Source: UBA9732 sp045116915 (GTDB taxonomy: Bacteria > Spirochaetota > Spirochaetia > Sphaerochaetales > Sphaerochaetaceae). Taken from it: a stretch of DNA of 46,181 nucleotides. The DNA is taken from contig JBGUMQ010000008.1 in assembly GCA_045116915.1 (NCBI GenBank), forward strand, positions 1 to 46,181, given 5' to 3'. A model generated the notes under the pieces. The model was not told where the DNA came from, ran no database searches, and saw nothing but the letters and a program-made list of their open reading frames with translations. Below are positions 15,271 to 23,738 of this stretch, piece after piece; the stretch's first letter is position 1; each line of letters begins with the position of its first letter. The translations under genes and the position numbers were made by a program.

Positions 15271-16362
15271 TCAGACCCAGTCGGAGAATCCGTACTCCTT
15301 CCTGATGTCGGCGCACTGCTTCTTGATCGTGTCGTAGATCAGCGCCAGCTTGTCGTCGTGGTGTATGAAGGCGCTCTTCATGGCGTTCACGCTGATCCTT
15401 TCCAGGTCCTTGATCGTCAGGCCGAAATTCTCGACCGCGATCTGCATCTCCCTGGAGAGGTTCGTGTTGCTCATGAGCCTGTTGTCGGTGCACAGCAATA
15501 CCCTGAAGTGGTTCCTGAAGAAGATTATGAACGGGTGTGTGCCGAAGGACTTGGCGGCTCCGGTTCCGATGTTGCTGGAAAGGCACATCTCCAGCGGGAT
15601 CCTCTTGTCCTGGACGAAATGGGCCAGTTCGCCCATCTTCTCAATGCGCATGCCGTCAAGGCTCATGTCATCGACCAGTCTGGTGCCGTGTCCGATCCTG
15701 TGGGCCCCGCAGACCTGGATGGCCTGCCAGATGGAATCCAGTCCGAACGCCTCGCCGGCGTGGATCGTGACGTTGAAGTTCTTGTTGTGGACATACTGGA
15801 ACGCCTCCAGGTGGTCCTTGGGAGGATTGCCTTTCTCGTCTCCGGCAAGGTCGAATCCCACGACACCCCTGTCCCTGAACGCAACGGCCAGCTTGGCCAC
15901 CTCGAGGCTGATGTTCGGGCTCTGGCTCCTCATGGCGCACAGTATGAGTCCGTACTGCACCCCGGTCTCCTTCCGGCCCTGCTCAAGGCCGGCCAGCACC
16001 GCCGTCACGACCCTGTCCATGGAAAGGCCGCGCTCGGTATGCAGGATGGGTGCGAACCTCACCTCTCCGTAGACGATGTTCTCCGCCTTCCAGTCCAGCA
16101 TCATCTCGTAGGCGACCCTGGTCAGGGCCTCCTCCGTCTGCATGACGCCCGTCGTCACGGAGAATGTCTGGAGATAGAGGGTAAGGCTCTTGAGCTTGCA
16201 TCCCTGCTCGAACCACGCGGCAAGCTCCACCGGATCCTTTGAGGGGATGGAAACATCGTATTTCTTCGCCAGTTCTATGACAGTCGACGGTCTGAGACCG
16301 CCGTCCAGATGGTCATGGAGTTCGACCTTGGGGATTTTCCTGATTATGTCGTATGGGATCAT
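15271..16362 (-). CDS. add: Adenosine deaminase
   Basis: 363 aa. It has a metal-dependent TIM-barrel hydrolase fold. Zinc ligands are 'VELHDHLDGG' near the N-terminus, 'IHAGEAFG' in the middle and 'CTDNRLMSNT' near the end. 'HRIGHGTRL' carries the catalytic His. The enzyme converts adenosine or deoxyadenosine to inosine forms in purine salvage. The start is ATG 16360-16362 with GGAGG 5 nt upstream; an ATG 45 nt farther out lacks a ribosome site. It stands alone between proS and an ankyrin gene. The SNTNLSRE stretch after the Asp ligand fits adenosine deaminase rather than adenine deaminase or AMP deaminase. Confidence 0.92.
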   Translation of the reverse strand: MIPYDIIRKIPKVELHDHLDGGLRPSTVIELAKKYDVSIPSKDPVELAAWFEQGCKLKSLTLYLQTFSVTTGVMQTEEALTRVAYEMMLDWKAENIVYGEVRFAPILHTERGLSMDRVVTAVLAGLEQGRKETGVQYGLILCAMRSQSPNISLEVAKLAVAFRDRGVVGFDLAGDEKGNPPKDHLEAFQYVHNKNFNVTIHAGEAFGLDSIWQAIQVCGAHRIGHGTRLVDDMSLDGMRIEKMGELAHFVQDKRIPLEMCLSSNIGTGAAKSFGTHPFIIFFRNHFRVLLCTDNRLMSNTNLSREMQIAVENFGLTIKDLERISVNAMKSAFIHHDDKLALIYDTIKKQCADIRKEYGFSDWV

Positions 16363-16537
16363 ATGCACCTCCGGCGTCCAGTTGATATAAATCATAACCC
16401 AACACATTCAAATAGTGAAGAACAAATACCGTGTGAAAATGGGCCCCGAATATGCGGGACCTCTTTACTCATTTCTGTTTTTCTGAAATAATGAGGTAAA
16501 ATATTTCACTTTGCAAAAAGGATTAAACGGGATTAAC

Positions 16538-17047
16538 ATGACAAATAAGCAAAAAATCCTCAATAAGAAACTTCTCACTGCCGCCGTCTCGGCGACAAAG
16601 GCCACGGACATCCACACGCTCGTCAGGCAGGGTGCCGACGTCAACTGCACCAACGAATGGGGAATGACCCCGCTGATGCTTGCCGCACAGTACAACATCC
16701 ATGTCGTTGTCCTGAAGGCCCTGCTGAAGGAAGGCGCCGACCTGTTCGCCGTCGAGCCCAAGTACAGGTCCAACGCCCTGCACCTTGCGGCCAACACCTG
16801 CTCCAACCCCAAGATCATCGAGGCCCTTGTGGAAGCCGGTGCCGACATCAACGCCAGGAACTACCTCGGAGAGACCCCGCTGATCATGGCCGTCCTCTCG
16901 AACGACAACACCAGGATCTTCTCGCAGCTTCTCGCAAGCGGCGCCGACGTCTCCATCTGCGACTGGCAGGGACACAACGTCATGGAGTACGCACGCAGGG
17001 AGAAGAGACCCTACATCATCACCATCCTCAAGCAGCTTGGACTGTAA
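16538..17047 (+). CDS. Ankyrin-repeat protein
   Basis: 169 aa. About four ankyrin repeats cover residues 25-160. The recognisable helix-turn signatures are 'GADVNCTNEWGMTPLMLAAQYN', 'ALLKEGADLFAVE', 'ALVEAGADINARNYLGETPLIMAV' and 'LLASGADVSICDWQGHNVMEYAR'. There is no signal peptide, so the protein is probably cytosolic and mediates a protein contact. The partner is unknown. ATG 16538 is used; AAAGGA and GGGAT sequences lie upstream, and a TAAAAT -10 lies at 16496-16501. The N-terminus is basic and helical (KQKILNKKLL). Confidence 0.85.
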   Translation: MTNKQKILNKKLLTAAVSATKATDIHTLVRQGADVNCTNEWGMTPLMLAAQYNIHVVVLKALLKEGADLFAVEPKYRSNALHLAANTCSNPKIIEALVEAGADINARNYLGETPLIMAVLSNDNTRIFSQLLASGADVSICDWQGHNVMEYARREKRPYIITILKQLGL

Positions 17048-17064
17048 GAAGAAGGCCTATGACG

Positions 17065-17096
17065 AAAAAACCGGGAATGCATGTTCCCGGTTTTTC
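17065..17096. terminator. Bidirectional intrinsic terminator, copy B of a repeated hairpin
   Basis: AACCGGGAATGCATGTTCCCGGTT lies between A and T runs. It is the exact reverse complement of the hairpin at 11518-11552. It separates the convergent ankyrin and rhomboid genes. Confidence 0.88.
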
Positions 17097-17118
17097 TTTT
17101 TCCCGCAGAGGGTGTATC

Positions 17119-17775
17119 TCAGAGATTGTCGCGCCAGACCTTGATCGGATTCAGGCGGAAGCGGATCCAGACATAGAGCCATGCGATGAAAATGCAGGAC
17201 AGGTGAATCAGATGCGCCACTCCGTTGGAGACCCCGAAGACCTGTGAGAAGACCTCGATGGCGATGTAGATCATGACCGCATACGGCATCTTCACAGGGA
17301 AAATGAAGAACAGCAGCAGCCTGGAGTTCGGGAACAGCACGGCGCAGAGGAAAAGCATGGCGTAGATCGATCCGGATGCGCCCATCACGGCCACGTTCCC
17401 TATTCCCAGGAGCAGGTAGAACAGGTAGCTCACCACTCCGCCGAGTATGCCGCAGAGGAAGTAGAACAGCAGGAACTCCCTGGTCCCCAGATACCGCTCC
17501 AGCGTACGGCCGAACATCAGGAGCGCGAACATGTTGAAGAACAGGTGCAGGAAGCTGCCGTGGACGAACATGTATGAGACGAACTGCCAGACCCATCCGT
17601 AGGTGTTCACGAAGCCCGGTATCAGGCTCAGCCAGTACTTGAGAGAAAGGCCGCGGAACGAGATCCCCGTGTAGTTGGTCGCGATGAACACGAAAACATT
17701 GATTATCACCAGATAGACCGATGCGTTCGTGTATGTGTACCTGAATTTCCTGTTCAGAAAAGAATCCTTCATCAT
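17119..17775 (-). CDS. Rhomboid-family intramembrane serine protease
   Basis: 218 aa with six or seven transmembrane helices. Rhomboid landmarks are the loop-1 'WQFVSYMFVHGSFLHLFFNMFALLMFG', the catalytic serine in 'GASGSIYAML' (GxSG), and a catalytic histidine in 'GVAHLIHLSCIF'. The family cleaves transmembrane substrates within the lipid bilayer. The start is one of two adjacent ATGs at 17775/17772; a -10 box (TATTTT) ends 6 nt upstream, indicating a leaderless mRNA. A farther ATG at 17832 is in frame but has no ribosome site and lies upstream of this promoter. The substrate is unknown. Confidence 0.88.
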   Translation of the reverse strand: MMKDSFLNRKFRYTYTNASVYLVIINVFVFIATNYTGISFRGLSLKYWLSLIPGFVNTYGWVWQFVSYMFVHGSFLHLFFNMFALLMFGRTLERYLGTREFLLFYFLCGILGGVVSYLFYLLLGIGNVAVMGASGSIYAMLFLCAVLFPNSRLLLFFIFPVKMPYAVMIYIAIEVFSQVFGVSNGVAHLIHLSCIFIAWLYVWIRFRLNPIKVWRDNL

Positions 17776-17781
17776 ATGGTT

Positions 17782-17810
17782 AAAATATTGAACTCTTCCG
17801 CCGGCGGCAA
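17782..17810 (-). promoter_or_regulatory. Promoter giving a leaderless rhomboid mRNA
   Basis: On the minus strand TTGCCG, 17 bp, TATTTT, then 6 nt and ATG 17773-17775. No Shine-Dalgarno sequence can fit. Confidence 0.6.
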
Positions 17811-17836
17811 GTACCTTCATAATTCTCCACATGTTG

Positions 17837-17845
17837 TGCTACAAT
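17837..17845 (+). promoter_or_regulatory. Extended -10 promoter giving a leaderless rlmE mRNA
   Basis: TGcTACAAT ends 7 nt before ATG 17853. The same nine bases occur in front of the gene at 9441. An in-frame ATG at 17844 lies inside the -10 box and cannot be the start of a transcript from this promoter. Confidence 0.65.
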
Positions 17846-17852
17846 GCATGAC

Positions 17853-18452
17853 ATGGCGACCAGCAGAAGAGATACGGCGGATTCCTACACGCAGAGGGCG
17901 CATCGCGAGGGCTACCCCGCCCGCAGCGTCTACAAACTGGAGGAAATACAGCAGGCCAACAACATAATCAAACCCGGGGACACCGTCCTGGACGTGGGCG
18001 CCGCGCCGGGCAGCTGGACCCTCTACACCCACAGGATGCTCCTGAAGGGAAAGGGCCGGATCATCAGCGTGGACCTCAATCCGCTAAGTCTGAATCCGGT
18101 CCCGCCGACGGTCACCGCCTACGTTGGCGATGCCTTCTCACGCGAGATCCGTGAAAAACTCACGTCACATGGCCCATATGACGCCATCATAAGCGATGCG
18201 GCACCGATGACCACCGGCAACAGGACGGTCGATACCACACGCTCCGAATGGCTGGCCGAACAGGTCGTCTTCCTTGCGAAGGAACAGCTCAGGCAGCACG
18301 GGAACCTGGTGATCAAGATCTTCCAGGGCGGCGGCCAACAGCAACTTCTGATCGAGATGCGCAAGATGTTCAGGAAAGCGAAGACCCTGAAGCCGAAGGC
18401 CTGCAGGGTCGACAGTTTCGAGACATATTTGATCGGTCTGGATAAAATCTGA
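17853..18452 (+). CDS. rlmE: 23S rRNA (uridine2552-2'-O)-methyltransferase
   Basis: 199 aa. The FtsJ/RrmJ fold and K-D-K-E tetrad are visible: 'ARSVYKLEEIQ' (Lys), 'VLDVGAAPGSWTLY' (SAM site), 'DAIISDAAPMTTGN' (Asp), 'NLVIKIFQGGG' (second Lys) and a C-terminal 'SFETYLIG' (Glu). The enzyme methylates U2552 in the ribosomal A-loop. The start MATSRRDTADSYTQRA agrees with family length (about 200 aa) and with the promoter position. It is convergent with htpG, with a 2-nt gap. FtsJ was originally found as a heat-shock protein, so its position beside htpG is notable. Confidence 0.93.
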   Translation: MATSRRDTADSYTQRAHREGYPARSVYKLEEIQQANNIIKPGDTVLDVGAAPGSWTLYTHRMLLKGKGRIISVDLNPLSLNPVPPTVTAYVGDAFSREIREKLTSHGPYDAIISDAAPMTTGNRTVDTTRSEWLAEQVVFLAKEQLRQHGNLVIKIFQGGGQQQLLIEMRKMFRKAKTLKPKACRVDSFETYLIGLDKI

Positions 18453-18454
18453 GT

Positions 18455-20311
18455 TTACACCAGCAGAGAATGAAGCTTGCGGGCGAACTCCGCGGGATTC
18501 TTCGGCATGACACCCTCCGAAAGCAACGCCTGGTCCAGAAGGACGCTTGCGGCATCGGAGACGAAGGCATCGTCCTTCGAATCCATGATGCGCTTGACGA
18601 ACGCGTCGTCGGGATTGACCTCGAGTATCGGCGCGCTGCCCTGGTAGTCGCTCTGGCCCATGGCCTTCAGGAGCTGCTGCATCTGCACGGACGGGTCGTC
18701 CTCATCGGTCACGACGACAGCGGAGACATCGGTCAGCCTTGTCGATACGATGACTTCCTTGACCTTGTCGCCGAGGGCTTTCTTCAGCTTCTTGGAGATG
18801 GCGTCCCCTTCCTTCTTGGCCTTCTTCTTCTCGTCCTCCGTCATGAAATCATCCATGGCGCCGCTCTTGTTGACGGCCTTGAGCGGGACATCCTTGTACT
18901 TGCCGACGGACGAGATGACCAGGTCGTCGATGTCGTCGGTCATGATCAGGACCTCCATGCCCTTCTCCCTGAACGACGAGAGCAGCGGCGAGTTCTTGAG
19001 GGCGTTCTCATCCGGTCCGGTGATGTAGTAGATGCTCTTCTGGTCGGCGGTCATCCTCTCCTTGTAGTCCTTCAGGGATGTGTAGCCTTCCACGGCCGAG
19101 CTCTTGAAGCGCACCAGGTCCAGCAGCTCGTCGCGGTTGGCGTAGTCCTGGTAGAGGCCTTCCTTCAGCGGGCGGTTGTACTGCTCGATGAACTTCGTGT
19201 AAAGCTCGGGATTCTGCTCGGCGATCTTCTTGAACTCGCCCAAAAGCTTCTTCACGGATGCGTTGCGGATGTTCATCATGATCTTGTTCTGCTGGAGGAT
19301 CTCACGTGAGACGTTCAGCGGAAGGTCCTCGCTGTCGATCACGCCGCGGACGAAACGCAGGTATGTGGGCAGCAGCTCCTTCTCGTCGTCGGTGATGTAC
19401 ACGCGCTTGACATAGAGCTTGACGCCCGGCTTGTAGTCGGCATGATACATGTCGAACGGGGCCTTGGCGGGGATGAAGAACAGCGTGGTGTACTCCGTGG
19501 CGCCCTCCGCCTTCGTGTGCAGGTGGAACAGCGGGTTCTCCGAGTCGTAGCAGGTGTTCTTGTAGAACTCGTTGTAGTCCTCTTCCTTCAGCTCGCTTTT
19601 GTTCCTGGTCCACAGGGCGGCGGCGCTGTTGATCTTCTCGACCTTGTGCTCGGTGCCCGTCACATTGTACTTGTCGTCGTATGTGTTCTGGTCGTAGGAG
19701 AGGTAGATCGGATATGCGATGTGGTCGCTGTACTGCTTGATGAGGTTCTCTATCTGCCATCTGTTGGCATATTCCTTGCCCTCATCGTTCATATGGAGCA
19801 CGATTGTGGTTCCGCAGCCCTGGCGCTCGGCTTCCTCGATGGTGTACTTCTCCTTGCCGTCGCTGACCCATTTCCAGGCCTGGTCCGAACCGTAGGCCCT
19901 CGATGTGACCTCGACCTTGTCGGCCACCATGAAGGCCGAATAGAAGCCAACACCGAACTGTCCGATCAGGTTGCTGTCCTTCTTCTGCTCCTCGGTGAGG
20001 TCCTGCAGGAAGTGCTTGGTCCCCGAACGTGCGATGGTTCCGAGATTGTCGTTGAGCTCGTCGTGGCTCATTCCGATGCCGTTGTCCTCTATGGTGAGCG
20101 TGCGCTTGTCGCCTTCGGTGAAGCTCAGGTCTATCCTCAGCTCGCCGTCGGGTGTCTTGCCGTCGACAAGCGTCCTGTATTTCAGTTTGTCCAGGGCATC
20201 GGATGCGTTGGACACAAGCTCGCGCAGGAAGATCTCCTTATGTGAATAAAGCGAATGGATGATCAGCTGCAGAAGTTCGGAGACTTCCGTCTTGAATTGT
20301 TTTCTTTCCAT
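18455..20311 (-). CDS. htpG: Chaperone HtpG (Hsp90)
   Basis: 618 aa, usual length. The GHKL ATPase N-terminus shows 'SHKEIFLRELVSNASDALDKLKY', 'DNGIGMSHDEL' and 'GQFGVGFYSAFMVAD'. The middle domain has 'LPLNVSREILQQNK' with the catalytic-loop Arg. A C-terminal dimerisation domain follows. HtpG is the cytosolic Hsp90 that remodels client proteins with ATP. ATG 20309-20311 has GGAGGAG upstream. The promoter TTGCCG-N17-TAAATT is at 20336-20364. No CIRCE element is visible in the leader, so heat control by HrcA is not supported. Confidence 0.96.
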   Translation of the reverse strand: MERKQFKTEVSELLQLIIHSLYSHKEIFLRELVSNASDALDKLKYRTLVDGKTPDGELRIDLSFTEGDKRTLTIEDNGIGMSHDELNDNLGTIARSGTKHFLQDLTEEQKKDSNLIGQFGVGFYSAFMVADKVEVTSRAYGSDQAWKWVSDGKEKYTIEEAERQGCGTTIVLHMNDEGKEYANRWQIENLIKQYSDHIAYPIYLSYDQNTYDDKYNVTGTEHKVEKINSAAALWTRNKSELKEEDYNEFYKNTCYDSENPLFHLHTKAEGATEYTTLFFIPAKAPFDMYHADYKPGVKLYVKRVYITDDEKELLPTYLRFVRGVIDSEDLPLNVSREILQQNKIMMNIRNASVKKLLGEFKKIAEQNPELYTKFIEQYNRPLKEGLYQDYANRDELLDLVRFKSSAVEGYTSLKDYKERMTADQKSIYYITGPDENALKNSPLLSSFREKGMEVLIMTDDIDDLVISSVGKYKDVPLKAVNKSGAMDDFMTEDEKKKAKKEGDAISKKLKKALGDKVKEVIVSTRLTDVSAVVVTDEDDPSVQMQQLLKAMGQSDYQGSAPILEVNPDDAFVKRIMDSKDDAFVSDAASVLLDQALLSEGVMPKNPAEFARKLHSLLV

Positions 20312-20335
20312 GTGTTCTCCTCCGGAATCGCAACT

Positions 20336-20364
20336 AATTTAATGAAACGCCGCGCAATCGGCAA
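20336..20364 (-). promoter_or_regulatory. Promoter of htpG
   Basis: TTGCCG, 17 bp, TAAATT on the minus strand. It gives a leader of about 18 nt containing the GGAGGAG ribosome site. Confidence 0.6.
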
Positions 20365-20385
20365 CAGGAGGATTGTATGGATGAT

Positions 20386-21501
20386 TCAGAGCCAGCTTCT
20401 CATGCTCTCGAGCATGGATGTGAGGTAGACCCATTTGTCCAGGGCGATCTCCGCCGCGGCCATGATGTTGGCCTTCTCGCCCAGGCCGGAGCGGACGATC
20501 GCCATTCCGGGGCAGAGCTTCTGAAGCTCGCGAAGGCAGTAGTCCGTGATCGTGGCGCCCTCGCCGCTTATGACGACCTTCTCTGAACCGGTTATCTGCA
20601 CTGTCATGGCGATCGCATCGGCCATGCAGCGGAGGGTCTCCTTGTCGACCTTTCCCCAGAGGTCCTTCAGATGCGTGTCGTTGTTGCCGGAAATGGCCCA
20701 TGCGGAGACATTGGCCTCAAGGCAGCCTATCTGTCCGCATCCGCAGAGCCCCGTCCTTGCGACCTTCAGGTGTGCGAAACCGTTCGATCCGCCGTAGACC
20801 CTGTTCCCGCAGACAAGCGCCATGTTGACCGAATCGCCCCACTCCACGTAGATCACCGGTTCATCGGACTCGAGGATGTCGGAACCGTACGAGGCGAAAC
20901 GTTCGGCATCGACCAGGGCATATGTGCTGTTGCGTGCGACCGCCTGCATCTTCAGGACCTGCTCGAAGGCCTCGGCGACCGGGATGTCGTTCCACGGGAG
21001 GTACGGGCAGCGGACCACGGTCCTGCCGTCGGCGGACACCTTGCCTCCGACCGATATCCCCGCTCCGATTATCCTGTCCTTGTCGGCCAGCCTGCTGACA
21101 CGGATGCAGCTCTTGATGATGTCGACGCAGAACTCCTCCACCTTCTTGCCTTCGGTGTCGGTGGGGATGCGCTCCAGGTGCATGGGTTCGGACAGCATGT
21201 TGCACAGCGCCACGGTGGAGAACCTGCTTCCGATGTCCACGCTGAGCACATAGCGGGAATCGGGAACGATGGACAGGCACGTGGGCCTTCTGCCGTTGGC
21301 GCTCTCCATCTTGCCGGTCTCCTCCACGAGCCCGCGGGCAATCAGGTCGTCGACTATCTCTCCGGTGGAGACCTTGTTCAGTTCCAGTACCCTGGCAATC
21401 TCCGCCTTGGAAAGGTCGCTGCGCGTCCTGAGACAACTCAGCACGCGTGCGGTGTTGATGGTCCTTGCCGACCTGGGCTGTGAAAGTTTCATGTCAGACA
21501 T
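20386..21501 (-). CDS. ROK-family transcriptional regulator (NagC/XylR type)
   Basis: 371 aa. An N-terminal winged helix (about 10-70, 'LSKAEIARVLELNKVSTGEIVDDLIARGLVEE') is joined to a ROK sugar-kinase-like domain. The nucleotide-fold start 'VLSVDIGSRFSTVAL' and the ROK zinc motif 'TGLCGCGQIGCLEA' are visible. ROK repressors sense sugars or sugar phosphates. The neighbouring genes do not reveal a target operon; the MATE gene lies 15 nt upstream in the same direction and could be controlled with it. The start at 21501 has no strong ribosome site, and ATG 21492 is an alternative. Confidence 0.87.
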   Translation of the reverse strand: MSDMKLSQPRSARTINTARVLSCLRTRSDLSKAEIARVLELNKVSTGEIVDDLIARGLVEETGKMESANGRRPTCLSIVPDSRYVLSVDIGSRFSTVALCNMLSEPMHLERIPTDTEGKKVEEFCVDIIKSCIRVSRLADKDRIIGAGISVGGKVSADGRTVVRCPYLPWNDIPVAEAFEQVLKMQAVARNSTYALVDAERFASYGSDILESDEPVIYVEWGDSVNMALVCGNRVYGGSNGFAHLKVARTGLCGCGQIGCLEANVSAWAISGNNDTHLKDLWGKVDKETLRCMADAIAMTVQITGSEKVVISGEGATITDYCLRELQKLCPGMAIVRSGLGEKANIMAAAEIALDKWVYLTSMLESMRSWL

Positions 21502-21516
21502 ATTCCCAATGATATC

Positions 21517-22947
21517 CTAACGGTGTTTTTTTTCAAGTTGCCTTTTCTCCCGGAACCCGGGCAGGGATGCCTTCCCTATGTCCGTGACGGGCCTGACCCA
21601 CCTGCCGCTGTGCAGATGCAGGACCATGATGACGAACCTTACGACCTCATCGCAGTAGACCAGCGGGAAGAGTATGAAGATGGAGACACGGAGCCTGAGA
21701 CCGGCGACGCATACGACGGGTATGACCATGGCGTACATGAAGACCAGCTCCAGCACGGTGCCCGTGACGGCATCGCCGGATGCCCTGAAGGTATCGTTCA
21801 TACACCAGTTCCCCATACGGAGGACAGCAACCAGCGAATACACCATTATGAGGTAGCCTGCGATCTCGAACGATTGCCCGGAAAGGCTCATCACACGCAG
21901 AAATGCCGGCTTCAGAAGGTTTATGGGCAATGCCGCAAGTGCGATCGTGAAGACGCACAGGGGTATGATCCGCCTTGCCTTCTGGTATGCGGACTCAAGC
22001 TCGCCCGCCCCGACGTCCTTGCCCACAAGGACCGACGACGCGCTGGAGAAACCGCTGAAGAACGATATGACAAGACCCTCCAGCGTCCTGAAGACGGCAA
22101 GGGCGGCTATGGTCTGCTCGCTCTGCCGGCCCAGGACCATGTTGATGGTCATGTTGCCGATTCCCAGGAAGACCTCGTTTATGATCATGGGGTAGCACCT
22201 TGAGAAGAACTCCCTCACCTTGGGGCCCGCCCACCTGAAGTGGTCGCGGATCCTGAAGATGTAGCGGTATCGTGTCAGCAGACATGCAGAGAGGATGAAG
22301 ACCGCGTTGACGGCCGAGGCACAGACCGTTGCCATTGCAGCACCCCGCACGCCGAGTGCGGGACAACCGAGGTTTCCGTATATGAAGACCCAGTTGAGGA
22401 AGATGTTGGAAGCAACGCTGGTCAGTGCGGCGAACATGGGAATCCTTACCCTTTCCGTTGCTCTCAGCAGCGTTGCGGCTGCGACAGAGAACAGCTGCAG
22501 GGGATAGGCGAATCCGACGATCTTCAGGTAGGAGATTCCGACCTCCTGGATGGCGGTCTTGTCTGTGTAAAGCCGCATGATGAAGCCCGGGGCGAAAATG
22601 GCGGAGCAGCCGAACAGGACGGACACGCTCATGATGCAGGTGAGAATCAGGCCGTAGCTGCGGCAGATGCCCTCGTCGTCCTGGGCACCCCAGTACTGGG
22701 ATATGAAAAGCGTTCCGCCTCCGACAAAACCCCAGTAGGCCGCGAGCATGAGTGTGGAGAACTGGGCGCACAGCCCTACGGCTCCGACGGTGGTCTCCCC
22801 CAGGCGCGCTATCATCATCGTGTCCACCATGGACCCGGTCGTGGACATGAGGTTCTGGAGCGCCACGGGGACGGCGATGACCGCGACCCTCACGATGAAG
22901 GCCTTCCAGTCGAACCGTCTGCGGATGTCGGGGATGCTGTTCTCCAT
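21517..22947 (-). CDS. MATE-family multidrug/metabolite exporter
   Basis: 476 aa with about twelve transmembrane helices. The N-terminus 'AVPVALQNLMSTTGSMVDTMMIARLGETTVGAVGLCAQF' and the second-half 'IGNMTINMVLGRQSEQTIAALAVFRTLEGL' are typical of the MATE (NorM/DinF) fold. The family exchanges Na+ or H+ for cationic drugs or metabolites; the cargo is not predictable. I choose ATG 22945-22947. A -10 box ends 7 nt upstream and no ribosome site exists, so it is probably leaderless; a longer in-frame start would lie upstream of that promoter. It ends just before the ROK regulator. Confidence 0.88.
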   Translation of the reverse strand: MENSIPDIRRRFDWKAFIVRVAVIAVPVALQNLMSTTGSMVDTMMIARLGETTVGAVGLCAQFSTLMLAAYWGFVGGGTLFISQYWGAQDDEGICRSYGLILTCIMSVSVLFGCSAIFAPGFIMRLYTDKTAIQEVGISYLKIVGFAYPLQLFSVAAATLLRATERVRIPMFAALTSVASNIFLNWVFIYGNLGCPALGVRGAAMATVCASAVNAVFILSACLLTRYRYIFRIRDHFRWAGPKVREFFSRCYPMIINEVFLGIGNMTINMVLGRQSEQTIAALAVFRTLEGLVISFFSGFSSASSVLVGKDVGAGELESAYQKARRIIPLCVFTIALAALPINLLKPAFLRVMSLSGQSFEIAGYLIMVYSLVAVLRMGNWCMNDTFRASGDAVTGTVLELVFMYAMVIPVVCVAGLRLRVSIFILFPLVYCDEVVRFVIMVLHLHSGRWVRPVTDIGKASLPGFREKRQLEKKHR

Positions 22948-22954
22948 AGCCGGT

Positions 22955-22983
22955 ATTATGCTGGAATACGGGGGTCCTGTAAA
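22955..22983 (-). promoter_or_regulatory. Promoter giving a leaderless MATE exporter mRNA
   Basis: TTTACA, 17 bp, CATAAT on the minus strand, then 7 nt and ATG 22945-22947. Confidence 0.6.
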
Positions 22984-23064
22984 CAATCGCGGGCGCCCCG
23001 CGGCCGGGACTGAAATATTTGGCGGAAGTTTGTCCGCAAGACCCCGTTAGGGTGTATATTTGAA

Positions 23065-23082
23065 GTGTGCGCACATGCACAC
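23065..23082. promoter_or_regulatory. Possible operator at the flavodoxin-gene transcription start
   Basis: GTGTGC-GCACAT-GCACAC is a perfect 6-bp inverted repeat that begins 5 bp after a TATATT -10 box (23055-23060). It thus covers the predicted start of transcription. Confidence 0.4.
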
Positions 23083-23109
23083 ACCAACACGCCATCAGGG
23101 AGGTTCCCA

Positions 23110-23700
23110 ATGAAAAGATGCAGCATCGTCATCCACAGTGTCAGTGGAAACTGCTTCATAATCGGTTCCTACCTCAAGGAAGCACTTGAGAAGAGAAATG
23201 TCGACGTCAGATTCTACAGGGTCGAGGACCCCGACCTCCATATCTGGGCCAACAGGGAGGAGACGGCGAACGACTACTACGAGGACATCATCGAGCTCCC
23301 CGTGGTCACACCCGAGAAGCTTCTCAAGAGCGACATGATCATATTCGGTTGCCCCACCCGCTTCGGCAACATGTCGGCGGAGATGAAGGTCTTCATAGAC
23401 AGCACCGTGGCCATGTGCGAGGACCACGCCCTGGAGGACAAGTTCTTCGCATGCTTCACGTCCTGCAAGTACTCGCTCTGCGAGGGTTCCAGGGCGCTGG
23501 ACTCCATGATCTTCTGGGCCCAGGGCAACGGCATGATCCACATCCCGTTCGGCATCCACAAGGAGATGCCCACCTGCCATCAGCCGGTTCAGGGGATCGC
23601 GCATTTGGAAGGCGACGAGAGTCTTGTCAGACCCTCCAGCCAGCTCGGAGAGGAGATCGACGTCTACGCCGGGAACCTCGCATCCTACATCCAGGAATAA
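23110..23700 (+). CDS. Flavodoxin-fold NAD(P)H-dependent oxidoreductase (WrbA/NQO-like)
   Basis: 196 aa. The N-terminal 'SIVIHSVSGNCFIIGSYLKEAL' is the FMN phosphate loop region. 'DMIIFGCPTRFGNMSAEMKVFIDST' is the second FMN-binding stretch seen in WrbA-type quinone reductases (G(S/C)PTRFGxM). It probably reduces quinones or other acceptors with two electrons in the cytosol. Three cysteines in 'FFACFTSCKYSLCEG' replace the usual 'ASxGTxxGG' loop, which is unusual and could make the enzyme redox-sensitive. ATG 23110 is preceded by GGGAGG. Confidence 0.85.
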   Translation: MKRCSIVIHSVSGNCFIIGSYLKEALEKRNVDVRFYRVEDPDLHIWANREETANDYYEDIIELPVVTPEKLLKSDMIIFGCPTRFGNMSAEMKVFIDSTVAMCEDHALEDKFFACFTSCKYSLCEGSRALDSMIFWAQGNGMIHIPFGIHKEMPTCHQPVQGIAHLEGDESLVRPSSQLGEEIDVYAGNLASYIQE

Positions 23701-23738
23701 CAGCGCCGGACAAACAGCGCCGGACCTCAAAAAAAAAC

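Noticed and set aside
17830..17853. rlmE starting at ATG 17844, and rhomboid starting at 17832
   Set aside because: Both ATGs lie inside or upstream of the promoters and lack ribosome sites; the internal ATGs fit family starts and promoter spacing.
20312..20385. CIRCE or another heat-shock operator upstream of htpG
   Set aside because: No TTAGCACTC-type inverted repeat is present in the leader or promoter.
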